64,000 nucleotides of DNA, taken from the NCBI GenBank assembly GCA_963726575.1, contig CAVSCR010000005.1, forward strand, positions 496,001 through 560,000. The letters run 5' to 3'. The notes under the pieces are model-generated. The model ran no database searches, was not told the origin of the DNA, and worked only from the letters and a program-made list of their open reading frames with translations. Position 1 is the stretch's first letter. Every line of letters starts with the position of its first letter. This DNA comes from CAVSCR01 sp963726575 (GTDB taxonomy: Bacteria; Actinomycetota; Actinomycetes; JAHEKZ01). A program made the position numbers and the translations under genes. Positions 53,602 through 63,451 of this stretch are shown here, one piece after another.

Positions 53602-54762
53602 CTACTTCAAGAAGTCCGGCACGTCGAGGTCGTCCCCGGTGGCGTCGTCGAAGAGGATCGTGCGCGGTTTGGGAGCCGGCTTCGCTGGTGTCGGTTCGTC
53701 CGCGGGTCGTGAAGGCGAGGGGGCCGCAGCGTCGATCGAGTCCGGCTCGACCGCCGGCGCCGTGACCACCGGCCGAGCCGGCTCTCTGGTCACGACCGGC
53801 TTCATCGGGCCGGGCTGACCCCCGTCGAAACCGGCCGCGATGACGGTGACCCGCACCTCGTCTCCCAGGGCGTCGTCGATGACCGCACCGAAGATGATGT
53901 TGGCCTCGGGGTGTGCGGCCTCGGCGACCAGCCGGGCCGCTTCGTTGATCTCGAACAGACCCAGGTCCGAACCGCCGCTCACCGACAGCAGCACGCCGCG
54001 GGCGCCGTCGATGGAAGCCTCGAGAAGTGGGCTGGAGATGGCGATCTCGGCAGCCCCCGTGGCGCGGTCGTCACCGCGCGCGGAACCGATACCCATGAGC
54101 GCCGTCCCCGCGCCGGCCATGACCGACTTGACGTCAGCGAAGTCGAGGTTGATCAGGCCCGGCGTCGTGATCAAGTCGGTGATCCCCTGCACGCCCGACA
54201 TCAACACCTGGTCGGCGCTGCGGAAGGCATCGAGCACGCTCACATTGCGGTCGCTGATCGACAGCAGCCGGTCGTTCGGGATCACGATGAGCGTGTCGAC
54301 CTCGTCCCGGAGCTCGTCGATGCCGGTCTCTGCCTGTTGGGCGCGACGGCGTCCTTCGAAGCTGAACGGTCGCGTCACCACGCCGATCGTCAGCGCACCG
54401 AGTCCCCGCGCGATGCTCGCGACGACGGGGGCACCTCCGGTCCCGGTGCCACCACCCTCACCGGCGGTCACGAAGACCATGTCAGCGCCCTTGAGCACCT
54501 CTTCGATCTCTTCGCGATGGTCCTCCGACGCCTTGCGCCCGATCTCCGGGTCGGCGCCCGCACCGAGTCCCCGCGTCAGTTCGCGGCCGATGTCCAGCTT
54601 CACGTCGGCGTCGCTCATGAGCAGCGCCTGAGCATCGGTGTTGATGGCGATGAACTCGACGCCCTTGAGGCCGACCTCGATCATCCGGTTGATGGCGTTG
54701 ACGCCGCCGCCGCCGATGCCGACGACCTTGATGACCGCGAGGTAGTTCTGCGGTGCTGCCAC
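53602..54762 (-). CDS. ftsZ: Cell division protein FtsZ
   Basis: Tubulin-like GTPase of the Z-ring, 386 residues. The GTG at 54762 (MAAPQNYLAVIKVVGIGGGG) is chosen: GAAGGG lies nine bases upstream and this is the family start. The GTP-binding tubulin signature GGGTGTGGAPVVA and the T7 loop NLDFADVKSVM are present, as is the synergy segment. The C-terminal end DDLDVPDFLK is the conserved peptide that binds SepF and other partners. A 201-base gap to ftsQ may hold its promoter. Confidence 0.98.
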   Translation of the reverse strand: MAAPQNYLAVIKVVGIGGGGVNAINRMIEVGLKGVEFIAINTDAQALLMSDADVKLDIGRELTRGLGAGADPEIGRKASEDHREEIEEVLKGADMVFVTAGEGGGTGTGGAPVVASIARGLGALTIGVVTRPFSFEGRRRAQQAETGIDELRDEVDTLIVIPNDRLLSISDRNVSVLDAFRSADQVLMSGVQGITDLITTPGLINLDFADVKSVMAGAGTALMGIGSARGDDRATGAAEIAISSPLLEASIDGARGVLLSVSGGSDLGLFEINEAARLVAEAAHPEANIIFGAVIDDALGDEVRVTVIAAGFDGGQPGPMKPVVTREPARPVVTAPAVEPDSIDAAAPSPSRPADEPTPAKPAPKPRTILFDDATGDDLDVPDFLK

Positions 54763-54763
54763 G

Positions 54764-54960
54764 ATCTGCACCCTTCTCATCGTGATTCCCAGCTGGATGT
54801 CTCAGCTGTCTGTTGTCGCTACGTGTCTCGGCGACCCTCATGCTCAGGTAGAGGTGAAGAGTTATGTCAACCAACGAGTCGGCGCCCACCGTAGAACGTG
54901 TCGCGGTCGGGGTCAAACCTCACGTCGAAGGTCAGGGCAAACCTCTGGTCATATCAGCCG
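54764..54960 (-). promoter_or_regulatory. ftsZ upstream region
   Basis: Between ftsZ and ftsQ there are 201 bases without a gene. On the transcribed strand a consensus -35 hexamer TTGACA (complement of 54865-54870) lies about 100 bases upstream of the ftsZ start. Further upstream a GAGGTTTG motif occurs twice about 23 bases apart (near 54934 and 54911). I cannot identify a clear -10, so this is a candidate promoter/operator region only. Confidence 0.3.
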
Positions 54961-54963
54961 GAA

Positions 54964-55736
54964 CTACGGCGAGGTGGCCGGTGCCTGCGGGGCCGAGACG
55001 TCGTAGACGGATGCCGGATGTCGCAGCAGCAGCCGCAGCACGTGCGCCTTCAGCGCGTCGTGTCCGGCGTCTCCCCATCTCACCTGAGCGCCGCTGCGCA
55101 GTTGCAGCCGCACGTCTTCTGCGCTGGCCGCCCAGACACTGCTGACCCGAGTCGCCAGCGAGCCCGGAAGCCGTCGCACGACGTCGACCGCGGCAGCCAT
55201 GACCGGATCGGTCACGGCGATCCCAGGAGCACTCACCGGGGTCGATCCCACGACCTGCGGCAAGCCGGGCGGTGCCAGACCGATCGCTCGGTACACCTCG
55301 CCGTGCGTGTCGATCAGACCGAACCCACCACCGTCGAGCGACGTGTACGCGACGGGGTGACGTTCGTCGATCTCGATGCGCACCGTGTCCGGCCAGACGC
55401 GGACGACCTTGACCCGCGCAACAGAGGGAAGCGTCGACACCCGCGCGCTGATCGAGTCCACCGCGAGCCGGATCATCGGCGTGTTGGTCGGTACCTCGGC
55501 CAGCTGCAAGCACCTGCTCCTCCGACACCTGTCGCTCACCCACGACCTCGCACGTGACGGACCCGGAACACCGGCAACGCCACGAGGGCCACGCCGGCCA
55601 ACGCCACGACCAACACGATCACCACGCCAGCGCTGACGAACACCCGCGGCCGCGGCAGGCTGAACCGTGGCCACGTCCAGGCACGGTCCGATCTACCACT
55701 GCGCGGGTGCCGGAGCCGACCGGTCCAGGACGTCAT
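54964..55736 (-). CDS. ftsQ: Cell division protein FtsQ (two apparent frameshifts near 55547 and 55501)
   Basis: Bitopic divisome protein. ATG 55736 opens a basic cytoplasmic tail and a membrane helix (VFVSAGVVIVLVVALAGVAL) to VFRVRHVR. The frame then changes twice: VVGERQVSEEQVLAA, then AEVPTNTPMIRLAVDSISAR. Together these form the POTRA domain, followed by a complete FtsQ beta domain ending APATSP. Removing one base near 55547 and one near 55501 restores 256 residues. ftsQ is essential in most bacteria, so sequencing indels are more likely than real mutations. It overlaps murC by four bases (ATGA). Confidence 0.88.
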
Positions 55737-57151
55737 CGAGTACTCCCCTGGGCCTGGTCGAGAGCGGCCAGCACCTCGGGGCCGACCATCGTGATGTCCC
55801 CGGCCCCGAGCGTCAGCACGACGTCACCGGACTGCGCCAGCTGCGCCAGCTCACCGGCCACGGCCGACCACGACGGCTCGAACCGCACCGCAGAAGCCGG
55901 CAGCGGCACAGCGCCCGCGACGGCTGCGCCTGAGGCTCCTGGGATCGGGTCCTCCCCGGCGGAGTACACCTCCATGACGATGACGTCGTCGGCCAGACCC
56001 AACGCGCGCCCGAGGGCCTCGTGGAAGGCGGCCGTGCGCGTGTAGCGGTGCGGCTGAAATGCCACGACCAGGCGACCCCCTGCGGCCACCTGACGAGCTG
56101 CGGCGAGCGTCGCGGCGATCTCGGTGGGGTGGTGGGCGTAGTCGTCGAAGACCCGCACGCCTGCGGACTGTCCCTTGAACTCGAAGCGGCGCCGCGTCCC
56201 GGTGAACTGCTCCAAGCCGTCCCGGATGTCGGTCGCCGCCAGACCTACGCCGAAGGCGACCGCGGCGGCGCCTGCTGCGTTGCGCGCGAAATGCGCACCG
56301 GGCACCCGCAACGCAACTCGGCCGGCCCGCCGCCCCCGCAGCACCAGGTCGAACGACGCGCCGGTAGCGGCGAGGTCGAGCGCATCGATGCGGACATCGG
56401 CATCCGGGTCGGTTCCGTACGTGACGACATTGATCCCGCAGTCGCGGGCGTGTTGGGCGGCGTGGGCCGAACCGACGTCGTCCAGGCAGGCGACCACGAA
56501 GCCGTCCGGATCGGTTCGCTCCACGAACGCATCGAAGGCAGCATGAAAGCTGGCCGCGTCCGGGTAGTGATCCATGTGGTCGGGTTCGACGTTCGTGACG
56601 ACCGCGATGAACGGCTCGAGCATGAGGAAGGAGCCGTCGCTCTCGTCCGCCTCGGCCACGAAGAGGTCGCCGGTGCCCGCGTGTGCGTTGGCGCCGGATT
56701 CGTTCAGCTGGCCACCGACATAGAACGACGGGTCGAGACCGCAGTGCTGAAACGTGACGGCCAGCATCGAGGTGGTGGTGGTCTTGCCGTGGGTTCCCGC
56801 GACGACGACCCCGCGGTAACCCCGCATGCAGCGGACGAGGGCCTCCGCCCGGTGCAGGACGCGGCGACCCAGCCGATGCGCGGCCACGAGCTCGGGATTG
56901 CCTTCGCGAATCGCCGTGGACACGACCACGGTGTCGGCGTCAGCGATCCGCTCCGGCTGGTGACCGATGCTGATGTCCGCGCCCACTGCTCGCAGGGCGG
57001 CCAGGGACGTGGAGTCCTTCAGGTCCGAGCCCGAGACGGGGACACCGCGCGCGAGCAGGATGCGCGCAATTCCGGACATGCCCGCCCCCCCGATCCCCAC
57101 GAGATGCACTCGACCCAGGGCAGCCAGCGGATCGCGGTCGGTGACGCTCAC
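55733..57151 (-). CDS. murC: UDP-N-acetylmuramate-L-alanine ligase
   Basis: Adds the first residue of the peptidoglycan stem peptide. The 472-residue Mur ligase opens RVHLVGIGGAGMSGIARILL (UDP-binding GxGxxG), then the ATP P-loop VVAGTHGKTTTTSM and FVAEADESDGSFL. The VTNVEPDHMDHY segment and the C-terminal VFDDYAHHPTEIAATLAA complete the catalytic set. GTG 57151 overlaps the murG stop (GTGA). The full length is intact, in contrast to its neighbours murG and ftsQ. Confidence 0.97.
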   Translation of the reverse strand: MSVTDRDPLAALGRVHLVGIGGAGMSGIARILLARGVPVSGSDLKDSTSLAALRAVGADISIGHQPERIADADTVVVSTAIREGNPELVAAHRLGRRVLHRAEALVRCMRGYRGVVVAGTHGKTTTTSMLAVTFQHCGLDPSFYVGGQLNESGANAHAGTGDLFVAEADESDGSFLMLEPFIAVVTNVEPDHMDHYPDAASFHAAFDAFVERTDPDGFVVACLDDVGSAHAAQHARDCGINVVTYGTDPDADVRIDALDLAATGASFDLVLRGRRAGRVALRVPGAHFARNAAGAAAVAFGVGLAATDIRDGLEQFTGTRRRFEFKGQSAGVRVFDDYAHHPTEIAATLAAARQVAAGGRLVVAFQPHRYTRTAAFHEALGRALGLADDVIVMEVYSAGEDPIPGASGAAVAGAVPLPASAVRFEPSWSAVAGELAQLAQSGDVVLTLGAGDITMVGPEVLAALDQAQGSTR

Positions 57152-58264
57152 GCGACACCTCCGCCAGAACTCTCGACGCCCGCCGCCTGCTCCACCAGAT
57201 CGACCAGTCGCTCCCCCGCGTCGCGATGACCCAACGCCGACGCGGCCGCCGATGCCGCGGCCAGCCGCTCGGGGTTGCCCAGCCAGGCGACGACGACGGC
57301 AGTGAGCCCTTCTGGCGACAGTCGCGCGTCGTCGATGAGTTCACCGCCCCCGGCGTTCACCACGGGGAGTGCGTTGAGACGTTGTTCTCCGTTGCCGATC
57401 GGCAGCGGCACGTAGACCGCTGGAAGTCCGACGGCGGCCAGCTCCGCGCAGGTCATGGCACCTGCGCGACAGACCATCAGGTCGGCCGCCGCGTAGGCGA
57501 GGTCCATGCGGTCGATGAAGGGCACCACCACGTAGCGGGGTGTCTGTGAGTCGGTCACGAGCCCGTCGAAGTTGGCCGGCCCCACGACATGCAGGATCTG
57601 GAACCCGGCATCGCGCAGCGCCGGGCGCCGCCTGCGCCACCACCTCGTTGAGGTGGCGCGCGCCCTGCGAGCCCCCGGACACCAGAAGGGTCGGCCGGTC
57701 GGCCTCGAGCGAGAACGACGTGCGCGCCGCCTCTCGTGCCGCGCCCCGGTCCAGCTCGGCGATCGCCGGACGTAGCGGAAGGCCTCCGGGCCGGGCATGC
57801 GTCAAACGCACGCCGGACGCGCTGGTCACCACATAGGGAGTCAGACGGGCGCCGATCCGGTTGGCCAGTCCGGGGCGGGCGTTCGACTCGTGCACGATCA
57901 TCGGCACGCGTGCCCGCCAGGCCGCCAGGTACGCCGGCAGCGCGACATACCCACCGAAGCCCACCACGACGTCGGCCCGCTTGACCTCGAGCACCCGTCG
58001 GGCCTCGGCGACGGCAGCCCGCAGGCGCGACGGCAGCGTCAGCAGTGAACCCGACCATCGACGCGGGAGCGGAGCTGCCGGGATCAGTGAGAGGTCGTAC
58101 CCGCGGGCCGGGACAAGCGTCGTCTCGAGCCCGCGCTCTGTGCCGAGCGCCGTGATGACGACGCCGGGATGCCGACGCCGCAGGGCGTCAGCCAGGTTCA
58201 TGGCCGGCTCGATGTGCCCGGCCGTGCCGCCGCCGGCGAGCACCACGCTGCTCAGCTCGCTCAC
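57148..58264 (-). CDS. murG: MurG N-acetylglucosaminyltransferase (one apparent frameshift near 57623)
   Basis: Converts lipid I to lipid II at the inner membrane face. GTG 58264 (MSELSSVVLAGGGTAGHIEP) starts the N-terminal Rossmann domain, with the acceptor-binding VVVGFGGYVALPAYLAAWRA and ESNARPGLANRIGAR. After EVVAQAAP the frame changes; the family continues ALRDAGFQILHVVGPANFDG with CRAGAMTCAELAAVGLPAVY and the UDP-GlcNAc site. Removing one c near 57622-57624 gives 371 residues. The start overlaps the ftsW stop (GTGA). Confidence 0.92.
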
Positions 58265-59505
58265 GCCGTGACACGGGCCGCACGAGCCCCGCGCCGCCAC
58301 CAACGTCGGCGGGCGCGCAGGGCCGACTTCGCTCCGGGCAGGTCGCGGGCGAACGCCAGCAACATGCCGAGCGCGACCAAGGTCGGCACCAGCGCCGAGC
58401 CCCCGTAGGACACCAGCGGCAGCGGAACACCGGTGATGGGAAGCAAGCCGACCACGGCTCCGACGTTGACGATGGTCTGCACCGACAGCCAGACCACGAT
58501 GCCACCAGACGCTAGGCGCACGAACGGATCGCGGGTGAGCGCGGCGATCCGGATGGCGCCGAGGATCAGCGTCGCGAACAGCAACAGCACCGTGATCGAG
58601 CCGACGAGTCCCAGCTCCTCCCCGATCACGGCGAGGATGAAGTCGGTGTGAGCCTCGGGGAGCGCTCCGGGCCACTTCTCGCGGCTGGCTCCCAGGCCGA
58701 CACCCCACCAGCCACCGGAGGCGAGGGCGAACAACCCGTGGGCCGCCTGCCAGCCGCCGCCCTGGTAGTCGTTGAACGGGTGGAGCCAGTCCTGCAGACG
58801 CGACAACCGCGCCTGCCGGTCCAAGGTCATGTAGGCGACGATCAGCGCGACCACACCCGCCAGCCCGACGAAGAGCCGGGCCGGGGCTCCGATGAGGAAC
58901 AGCAGCCCGGCCACGATGGCGATCAGGATCAGCGCAGTGCCGAGGTCGCCACCCAGCAGGACCAAGGCGATGATGAGCCCTGAGACGGGGACGAACGGCA
59001 CCAGCAGGTGCTTCCACTGGCCCAGCAGCTTCTGCTTGCGGGTGAGCAGGTCGGCACCCCACACGATGAGGACGAGCTTGGCGGCCTCGGAGGGCTGAAT
59101 CCGAAACGTCGATCCCACCGCGATCCAGTTCTGGTTGCCGTTGACGCTGATGCCGATCCCAGGCACGAGCACCAGCACCAGAAGCACCAGCACCACTGCC
59201 AGTGCCGGGAGGGCCAGCACCCGCATGGTGCGGCTCGACATCCGCGACGCCAAGAAGAGCAGCGGCAGGCCGATGACGAGCCACAGTGCCTGCTTCTGCG
59301 CGATGGCGAACGACGAGCCGTCCTCGACGTAGGCGATGATGCTCGACGCCGACAGCACCATGACGAGACCCATGACAGTGAGCAGACACGTGGCCCCGAG
59401 CACGAGGTAGTAGGGCGTCAGCGGCCGCGCGAACAGGGCACGTAGCGAAGCTCGCGCATCCGCGACCACGCTGCCGGACTGCGCGGCCCCGCTGGCGGCG
59501 GTCAC
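58261..59505 (-). CDS. ftsW: FtsW, peptidoglycan glycosyltransferase of the SEDS family
   Basis: Divisome SEDS polymerase of lipid II. The GTG at 59505 (MTAASGAAQSGSVVADARAS) overlaps the murD stop as GTGA and gives 414 residues; a GTG at 59583 would overlap murD by 82 bases. About ten membrane segments are present. Hallmarks are GIGISVNGNQNWIAVGSTFR, PSEAAKLVLIVWGADLL, GVGLGASREKWPGALPEAHT and DFILAVIGEELGLVGS, and the PLPLVSYGGSALV end. Complete. Confidence 0.95.
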   Translation of the reverse strand: MTAASGAAQSGSVVADARASLRALFARPLTPYYLVLGATCLLTVMGLVMVLSASSIIAYVEDGSSFAIAQKQALWLVIGLPLLFLASRMSSRTMRVLALPALAVVLVLLVLVLVPGIGISVNGNQNWIAVGSTFRIQPSEAAKLVLIVWGADLLTRKQKLLGQWKHLLVPFVPVSGLIIALVLLGGDLGTALILIAIVAGLLFLIGAPARLFVGLAGVVALIVAYMTLDRQARLSRLQDWLHPFNDYQGGGWQAAHGLFALASGGWWGVGLGASREKWPGALPEAHTDFILAVIGEELGLVGSITVLLLFATLILGAIRIAALTRDPFVRLASGGIVVWLSVQTIVNVGAVVGLLPITGVPLPLVSYGGSALVPTLVALGMLLAFARDLPGAKSALRARRRWWRRGARAARVTA

Positions 59506-60978
59506 TCCGGAAGCCGCAGCACCGCCGCCGCGAAGGCGTCGCCGCGTGCGGCGTAGTCGGCGAACTGGTCCATCGAGGCGCACGCCGGCGCCAGGAGCAC
59601 GGTGACTCCCTCGTCCGCCACCGCTGCGGCAGCGGACACCGCAGCCGCCATCACGGCCGCGCCCTCGGCGTGCGTCATGCCCTCAGTGTCATCGGCCTCC
59701 GGCTCGATGACGGGGACCTCGGGCGCGTGTCGCGCCAGTGCGTCGCGCAGGAGCGCCCGGTCCCGTCCGATCAGGACCACGGTGACCAGGCGGTCCTTGA
59801 CGTCGCGCACCAGGTCGTCGAAGTCGGCGCCCTTGGCCAACCCGCCGGCGATCCAGACGACATCGTCGAACGTGAGCAATGCCGCGCGGGCCGCATGAGG
59901 GTTGGTGGCCTTGGAGTCGTCCACGTACCGGACTCCCCGGACCACCCGCACCTGAGCGATCCGGTGCTCACCGGTGCGGAACACGCGCAAGCCGTCCCGC
60001 ACCGAGCGTGGCTGCACGCCGTAGGCCCTCGCCAGCGCGGCCGCGGTCAACGCATCGATGATGTTGTGGGGACCCGCGGTCGCGAGGTCACTGACCTCTG
60101 CCAGCTCGGCCGCGTGTGTCTGTCGCTCCGGAACGAAGGCGCGATCCACGATCACCCCGTCGACGACACCCAGCATGCCGACATCGGGAATGCCCAACGT
60201 CACACCGATCCCGCGACAGCCCTCTTGTACCGGCGCCTCGCGGGCCAACTGCTCGGTGAGCGGGTCCTGCACGGAGTAGACGATGGCGGTGGCTGTGTTG
60301 CGGTACACGCGGGACTTCGCCTCGACATAGGCGTCGAATCCGCCGTGCCAGTCCAGGTGGTCGCGGGCGATGTTGACGATCGCCGATGCCAGTGGCGCCA
60401 CCGAGTCGGTGCGCGCCAGCTGGAAGCTGGACAGCTCGACGGCGAGCACCTCCAGCGCGGAGTCGGCCATCACTGCCTCCACCACCGGCGTCCCGACGTT
60501 GCCGACCGCAGCCGACCGGCGACCGTCCGCCGCCAGGATCGCGGCCAGCATCTCCACCGTGGTGGTCTTCCCGTTCGTACCGGTGACGGTGAGCCAGGCG
60601 GGCGGAGCCTGGGCCGGCTGGACGCGCCAGGCCAGCTCGACGTCGCTCCACACCGGTACCCCGCGAACGGCAGCCGCCTGCAGCAGCGGGGAGTCGGGCC
60701 GCCACCCAGGCGAGGCCACGACCAACGCGACACCGTCGAGCAGGTCGAGGTCGCGGCTGGCCGGACCGAGCGCCACCTGCGCCCCGAGGATCTGCAGGAC
60801 CTGCGCGTGCTCCCGCTGCAGCTCACCCTCGCGCCTCGTCCACGGCGACGACGCGGGCGCCGAGGGCGGCGAGAGCGTCGGCACACGCGAACCCCGCGCG
60901 ACGCAGGCCCGCCACCAACACCGTCAGCTGTGACCACGGTGATTCACGTGTGGCCGAGCCCAACCACTCGGGGCTCAC
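59502..60978 (-). CDS. murD: UDP-N-acetylmuramoylalanine-D-glutamate ligase (one apparent frameshift near 60833)
   Basis: Adds D-glutamate to the stem peptide. GTG 60978 (MSPEWLGSATRESPWSQLTV) starts the UDP-binding domain (VLVAGLRRAGFACADALAAL) and reads to VVAVDEA; the family then continues in another frame from EGELQREHAQVLQILGAQVA. The P-loop VTGTNGKTTTVEML, DHLDWHGGFDAYVEAK and DSKATNPHAARAAL are present. Removing one c near 60832-60835 gives 491 residues. The start overlaps the mraY stop (GTGA). Confidence 0.92.
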
Positions 60979-62054
60979 AGGACACCGCCACGCAACCAGG
61001 CGGCATAGAACACCGCCAGCCCCGTTCCCGTGCAGATCGCACTGATGATCCAGAACCGGACGACGATCGTGATCTCGTGCCATCCGAGCAGCTCGAAGTG
61101 ATGCTGCAGAGGCGACATCAAGAACACCCGCTTGCCGGTGAGCTTGAACGAGACCACCTGGATGATCACCGAGAGAACGATGATGACGAAGAGCCCGCCG
61201 AGGATCAGCAGCAGAAGTTCGGTGCGGCTGAGGACGGCAAGCCCGGCCATCGCACCTCCGATGGCGAGTGAGCCGGTGTCGCCCATGAAGATCCGGGCGG
61301 GGGCGGCGTTCCACCACAGGAAGCCCAGACACGAACCGAGCAACGCCGCGGCGATCACGGCCAGGTCCAACGGGTCGCGCACGGTGTAGCAGTTGGCGGC
61401 CGGCTCGACCGAACAGTCGTTGGTGTACTGGAACAGGCCGATCGCCGTGTAAGCCATGAAGACCAGGGCCGATGCACCCGTCGCAAGACCATCGAGCCCA
61501 TCGGTCAGGTTCACTCCGTTCGACGAGGACGCCACCATCAGGTAAACCCACGCGAGGAACAGAGGGAGCACGAGCCAGATCGACGTGTCGCGCACGAACG
61601 ACAGGTATTGAGACGCGGGTGTGAGCCCGGTCTGCGCGTCCGGGAACTGCAGCGACAACGCGGCGAACGTCAGGGCCACCGCAGCTTGGCCGAACAACTT
61701 CGTCTTGGCCCGCATGCCGGTGGCGCGCTGACGGAAGATCTTGATGAAGTCGTCAGCGAAACCGACCAGTCCCAGACCGCCCATGAGAAACAGCGCCAGC
61801 ATCCCCGACGCGGTCGGCCCCTGCCAGAAGATGATGTGGCTCGTCGCGTAGCCGAGCAGCGCGCCGAAGACGAGCACGAGTCCGCCCATCGACGGCGTGC
61901 CGCGCTTTGCGTCGTGGGCGGGGTAGGCGATGGCGTCGGTGGAGTCGCGGATCGCCTGGGCGTAACCGTGACGCGTCAGCCAGCTGATCAGCAGCGGAGT
62001 GCCGAAGAGGCCGACCAGCAGTCCAACACCGGACGCGACCAGGACCAACCTCAC
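60975..62054 (-). CDS. mraY: Phospho-MurNAc-pentapeptide translocase
   Basis: Makes lipid I by moving phospho-MurNAc-pentapeptide to undecaprenyl phosphate. The 359-residue protein has about ten membrane helices and the conserved polar loops HDAKRGTPSMGGLVLVFGAL, DDFIKIFRQRATGMRAKTKL (the DDxxK catalytic pair) and NGVNLTDGLDGLATG. Also present are RIFMGDTGSLAIGGAMAGLA (MGDTGSL) and the HHFELLGWHE end. GTG 62054 overlaps the murF stop. Intact. Confidence 0.97.
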   Translation of the reverse strand: MRLVLVASGVGLLVGLFGTPLLISWLTRHGYAQAIRDSTDAIAYPAHDAKRGTPSMGGLVLVFGALLGYATSHIIFWQGPTASGMLALFLMGGLGLVGFADDFIKIFRQRATGMRAKTKLFGQAAVALTFAALSLQFPDAQTGLTPASQYLSFVRDTSIWLVLPLFLAWVYLMVASSSNGVNLTDGLDGLATGASALVFMAYTAIGLFQYTNDCSVEPAANCYTVRDPLDLAVIAAALLGSCLGFLWWNAAPARIFMGDTGSLAIGGAMAGLAVLSRTELLLLILGGLFVIIVLSVIIQVVSFKLTGKRVFLMSPLQHHFELLGWHEITIVVRFWIISAICTGTGLAVFYAAWLRGGVL

Positions 62055-63451
62055 GGGTGCGCCTCCGCTGTTCCCGGGGATGGCTCGAGCAACGCTTGCG
62101 CCACCCGTTCCAGGCCGGCCGCCCGCGCCGCCTTGACCAGGACGACATCACCGGGTCGCAGCTGCGCTGTCACCAACGCGATGGCGGCATCGACGTCGGG
62201 CACGAAGACTGACCTCCGGTGCGGGGACTCGTCCGCGGTCGGGTCGATACCTCTGGCCGCCGTACCGACGAGCACGACGCGGTCGATGTCCAACCGGGTG
62301 GCGAGCCTACCGACGGCAGCATGCTCGGCCGCTGCTGCCGCGCCGAGCTCGCGCATCTCCCCCAGAACGGCCCAGGTGCGACGCCCGGCTCCGATGACCA
62401 CCAAGGTCTCCAGTGCCGCGTGCACCGACTCCGGGCTGGCGTTGTAGGAATCGTTGATCACGGTTACACCGTCGGCGCGATCGACGACCTCCATCCGCCA
62501 CCGGCTGAGCGGGGCGGCCGAAGTGAGCGCCCTCGCAATCTGTGACAGGGACAGACCCACCTCACGACCTACTGCCGCGGCCGCCAGGGCGTTGGTCACC
62601 TGGTGCGCACCCGCGAGCTGCAGGTGCACGTGGGCCACACCTGCCGACATTGCCAGGTCGAACGCGGGTCGTCCGCGTTCGTCGACGACGACATTGGTGG
62701 CGCGGACGTCAGCATCGTCGGCGCGTCCGAACCAGACGATCCGGGCGTCGGTGCGTTGGGACATCGCCCTCACCGCCGGGTCGTCGGCATTCAGCACGGC
62801 AACGCCGTCTGCTGGGAGAGCGGCAACCAGCTCCGACTTCGCGGCCGCGATCGCCTCGCGATCGCCGAACTCGCCGACATGGGCAGTGCCCACCATGAGG
62901 ACGACGGCGATGTCCGGCGGCGCGATCGTGCACAGGTACGCCACATGCCCGACCGCTCGCGCTCCCATCTCCAGGACGAGGTAGCGCGTGCTGGGGTCCG
63001 CGCTGAGCACGGTGAGCGGAAGTCCGAGCTCGTTGTTGTACGAGCCGCGCGGCGCCACGGTGGCGGTGTGCGACGCAAGCACCTGCGCCAGCAGGTCCTT
63101 GGTACTGGTCTTTCCGGCCGAACCCGTGATGGCGATGATCTGCAGCCCTGGCAAGGAATCGAGCGCTGACCTCGCCAGACGACCGAGCGCGGCGAGGACG
63201 TCGGGGACGACGATGGCCGGCTGCCCGACCCGACGTTCGACCAGGCAGGCCACAGCACCGGCTCGGACGGCGTCGGCGGCGTAGTCGTGACCGTCGGCCC
63301 GCTCACCGGCCAATGCGACGAACAAGGCACCCGAGCTCACTTCGCGCGAGTCGGCGACCACTGGTCCGGTCACCACGGTTGACGCCTCGGCTCCGTCGCA
63401 CAGTTCGCCATCCACAGCTTGTGCCACGTGGGCCAACGTCATCGCAATCAC
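62051..63451 (-). CDS. murF: UDP-N-acetylmuramoyl-tripeptide-D-alanyl-D-alanine ligase
   Basis: Adds D-Ala-D-Ala to the stem tripeptide. The 466-residue Mur ligase has the N-terminal substrate domain, P-loop IAITGSAGKTSTKDLLAQVL, LVLEMGARAVGHVAYLCTIA, VGTAHVGEFGDREAI, and the C-terminal VINDSYNASPESVHAALETL. The start is GTG 63451; ATG 63442 is an alternative. It overlaps the murE stop (GTGA) and mraY start. Confidence 0.97.
   Translation of the reverse strand: MIAMTLAHVAQAVDGELCDGAEASTVVTGPVVADSREVSSGALFVALAGERADGHDYAADAVRAGAVACLVERRVGQPAIVVPDVLAALGRLARSALDSLPGLQIIAITGSAGKTSTKDLLAQVLASHTATVAPRGSYNNELGLPLTVLSADPSTRYLVLEMGARAVGHVAYLCTIAPPDIAVVLMVGTAHVGEFGDREAIAAAKSELVAALPADGVAVLNADDPAVRAMSQRTDARIVWFGRADDADVRATNVVVDERGRPAFDLAMSAGVAHVHLQLAGAHQVTNALAAAAVGREVGLSLSQIARALTSAAPLSRWRMEVVDRADGVTVINDSYNASPESVHAALETLVVIGAGRRTWAVLGEMRELGAAAAAEHAAVGRLATRLDIDRVVLVGTAARGIDPTADESPHRRSVFVPDVDAAIALVTAQLRPGDVVLVKAARAAGLERVAQALLEPSPGTAEAHP

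Noticed and set aside
57341..59389. A 680-residue protein covering ftsW and part of murG
   Set aside because: Its first 370 residues are an out-of-frame reading of ftsW; only the MurG part after MSELSSVVLAGGGTAGH is real.
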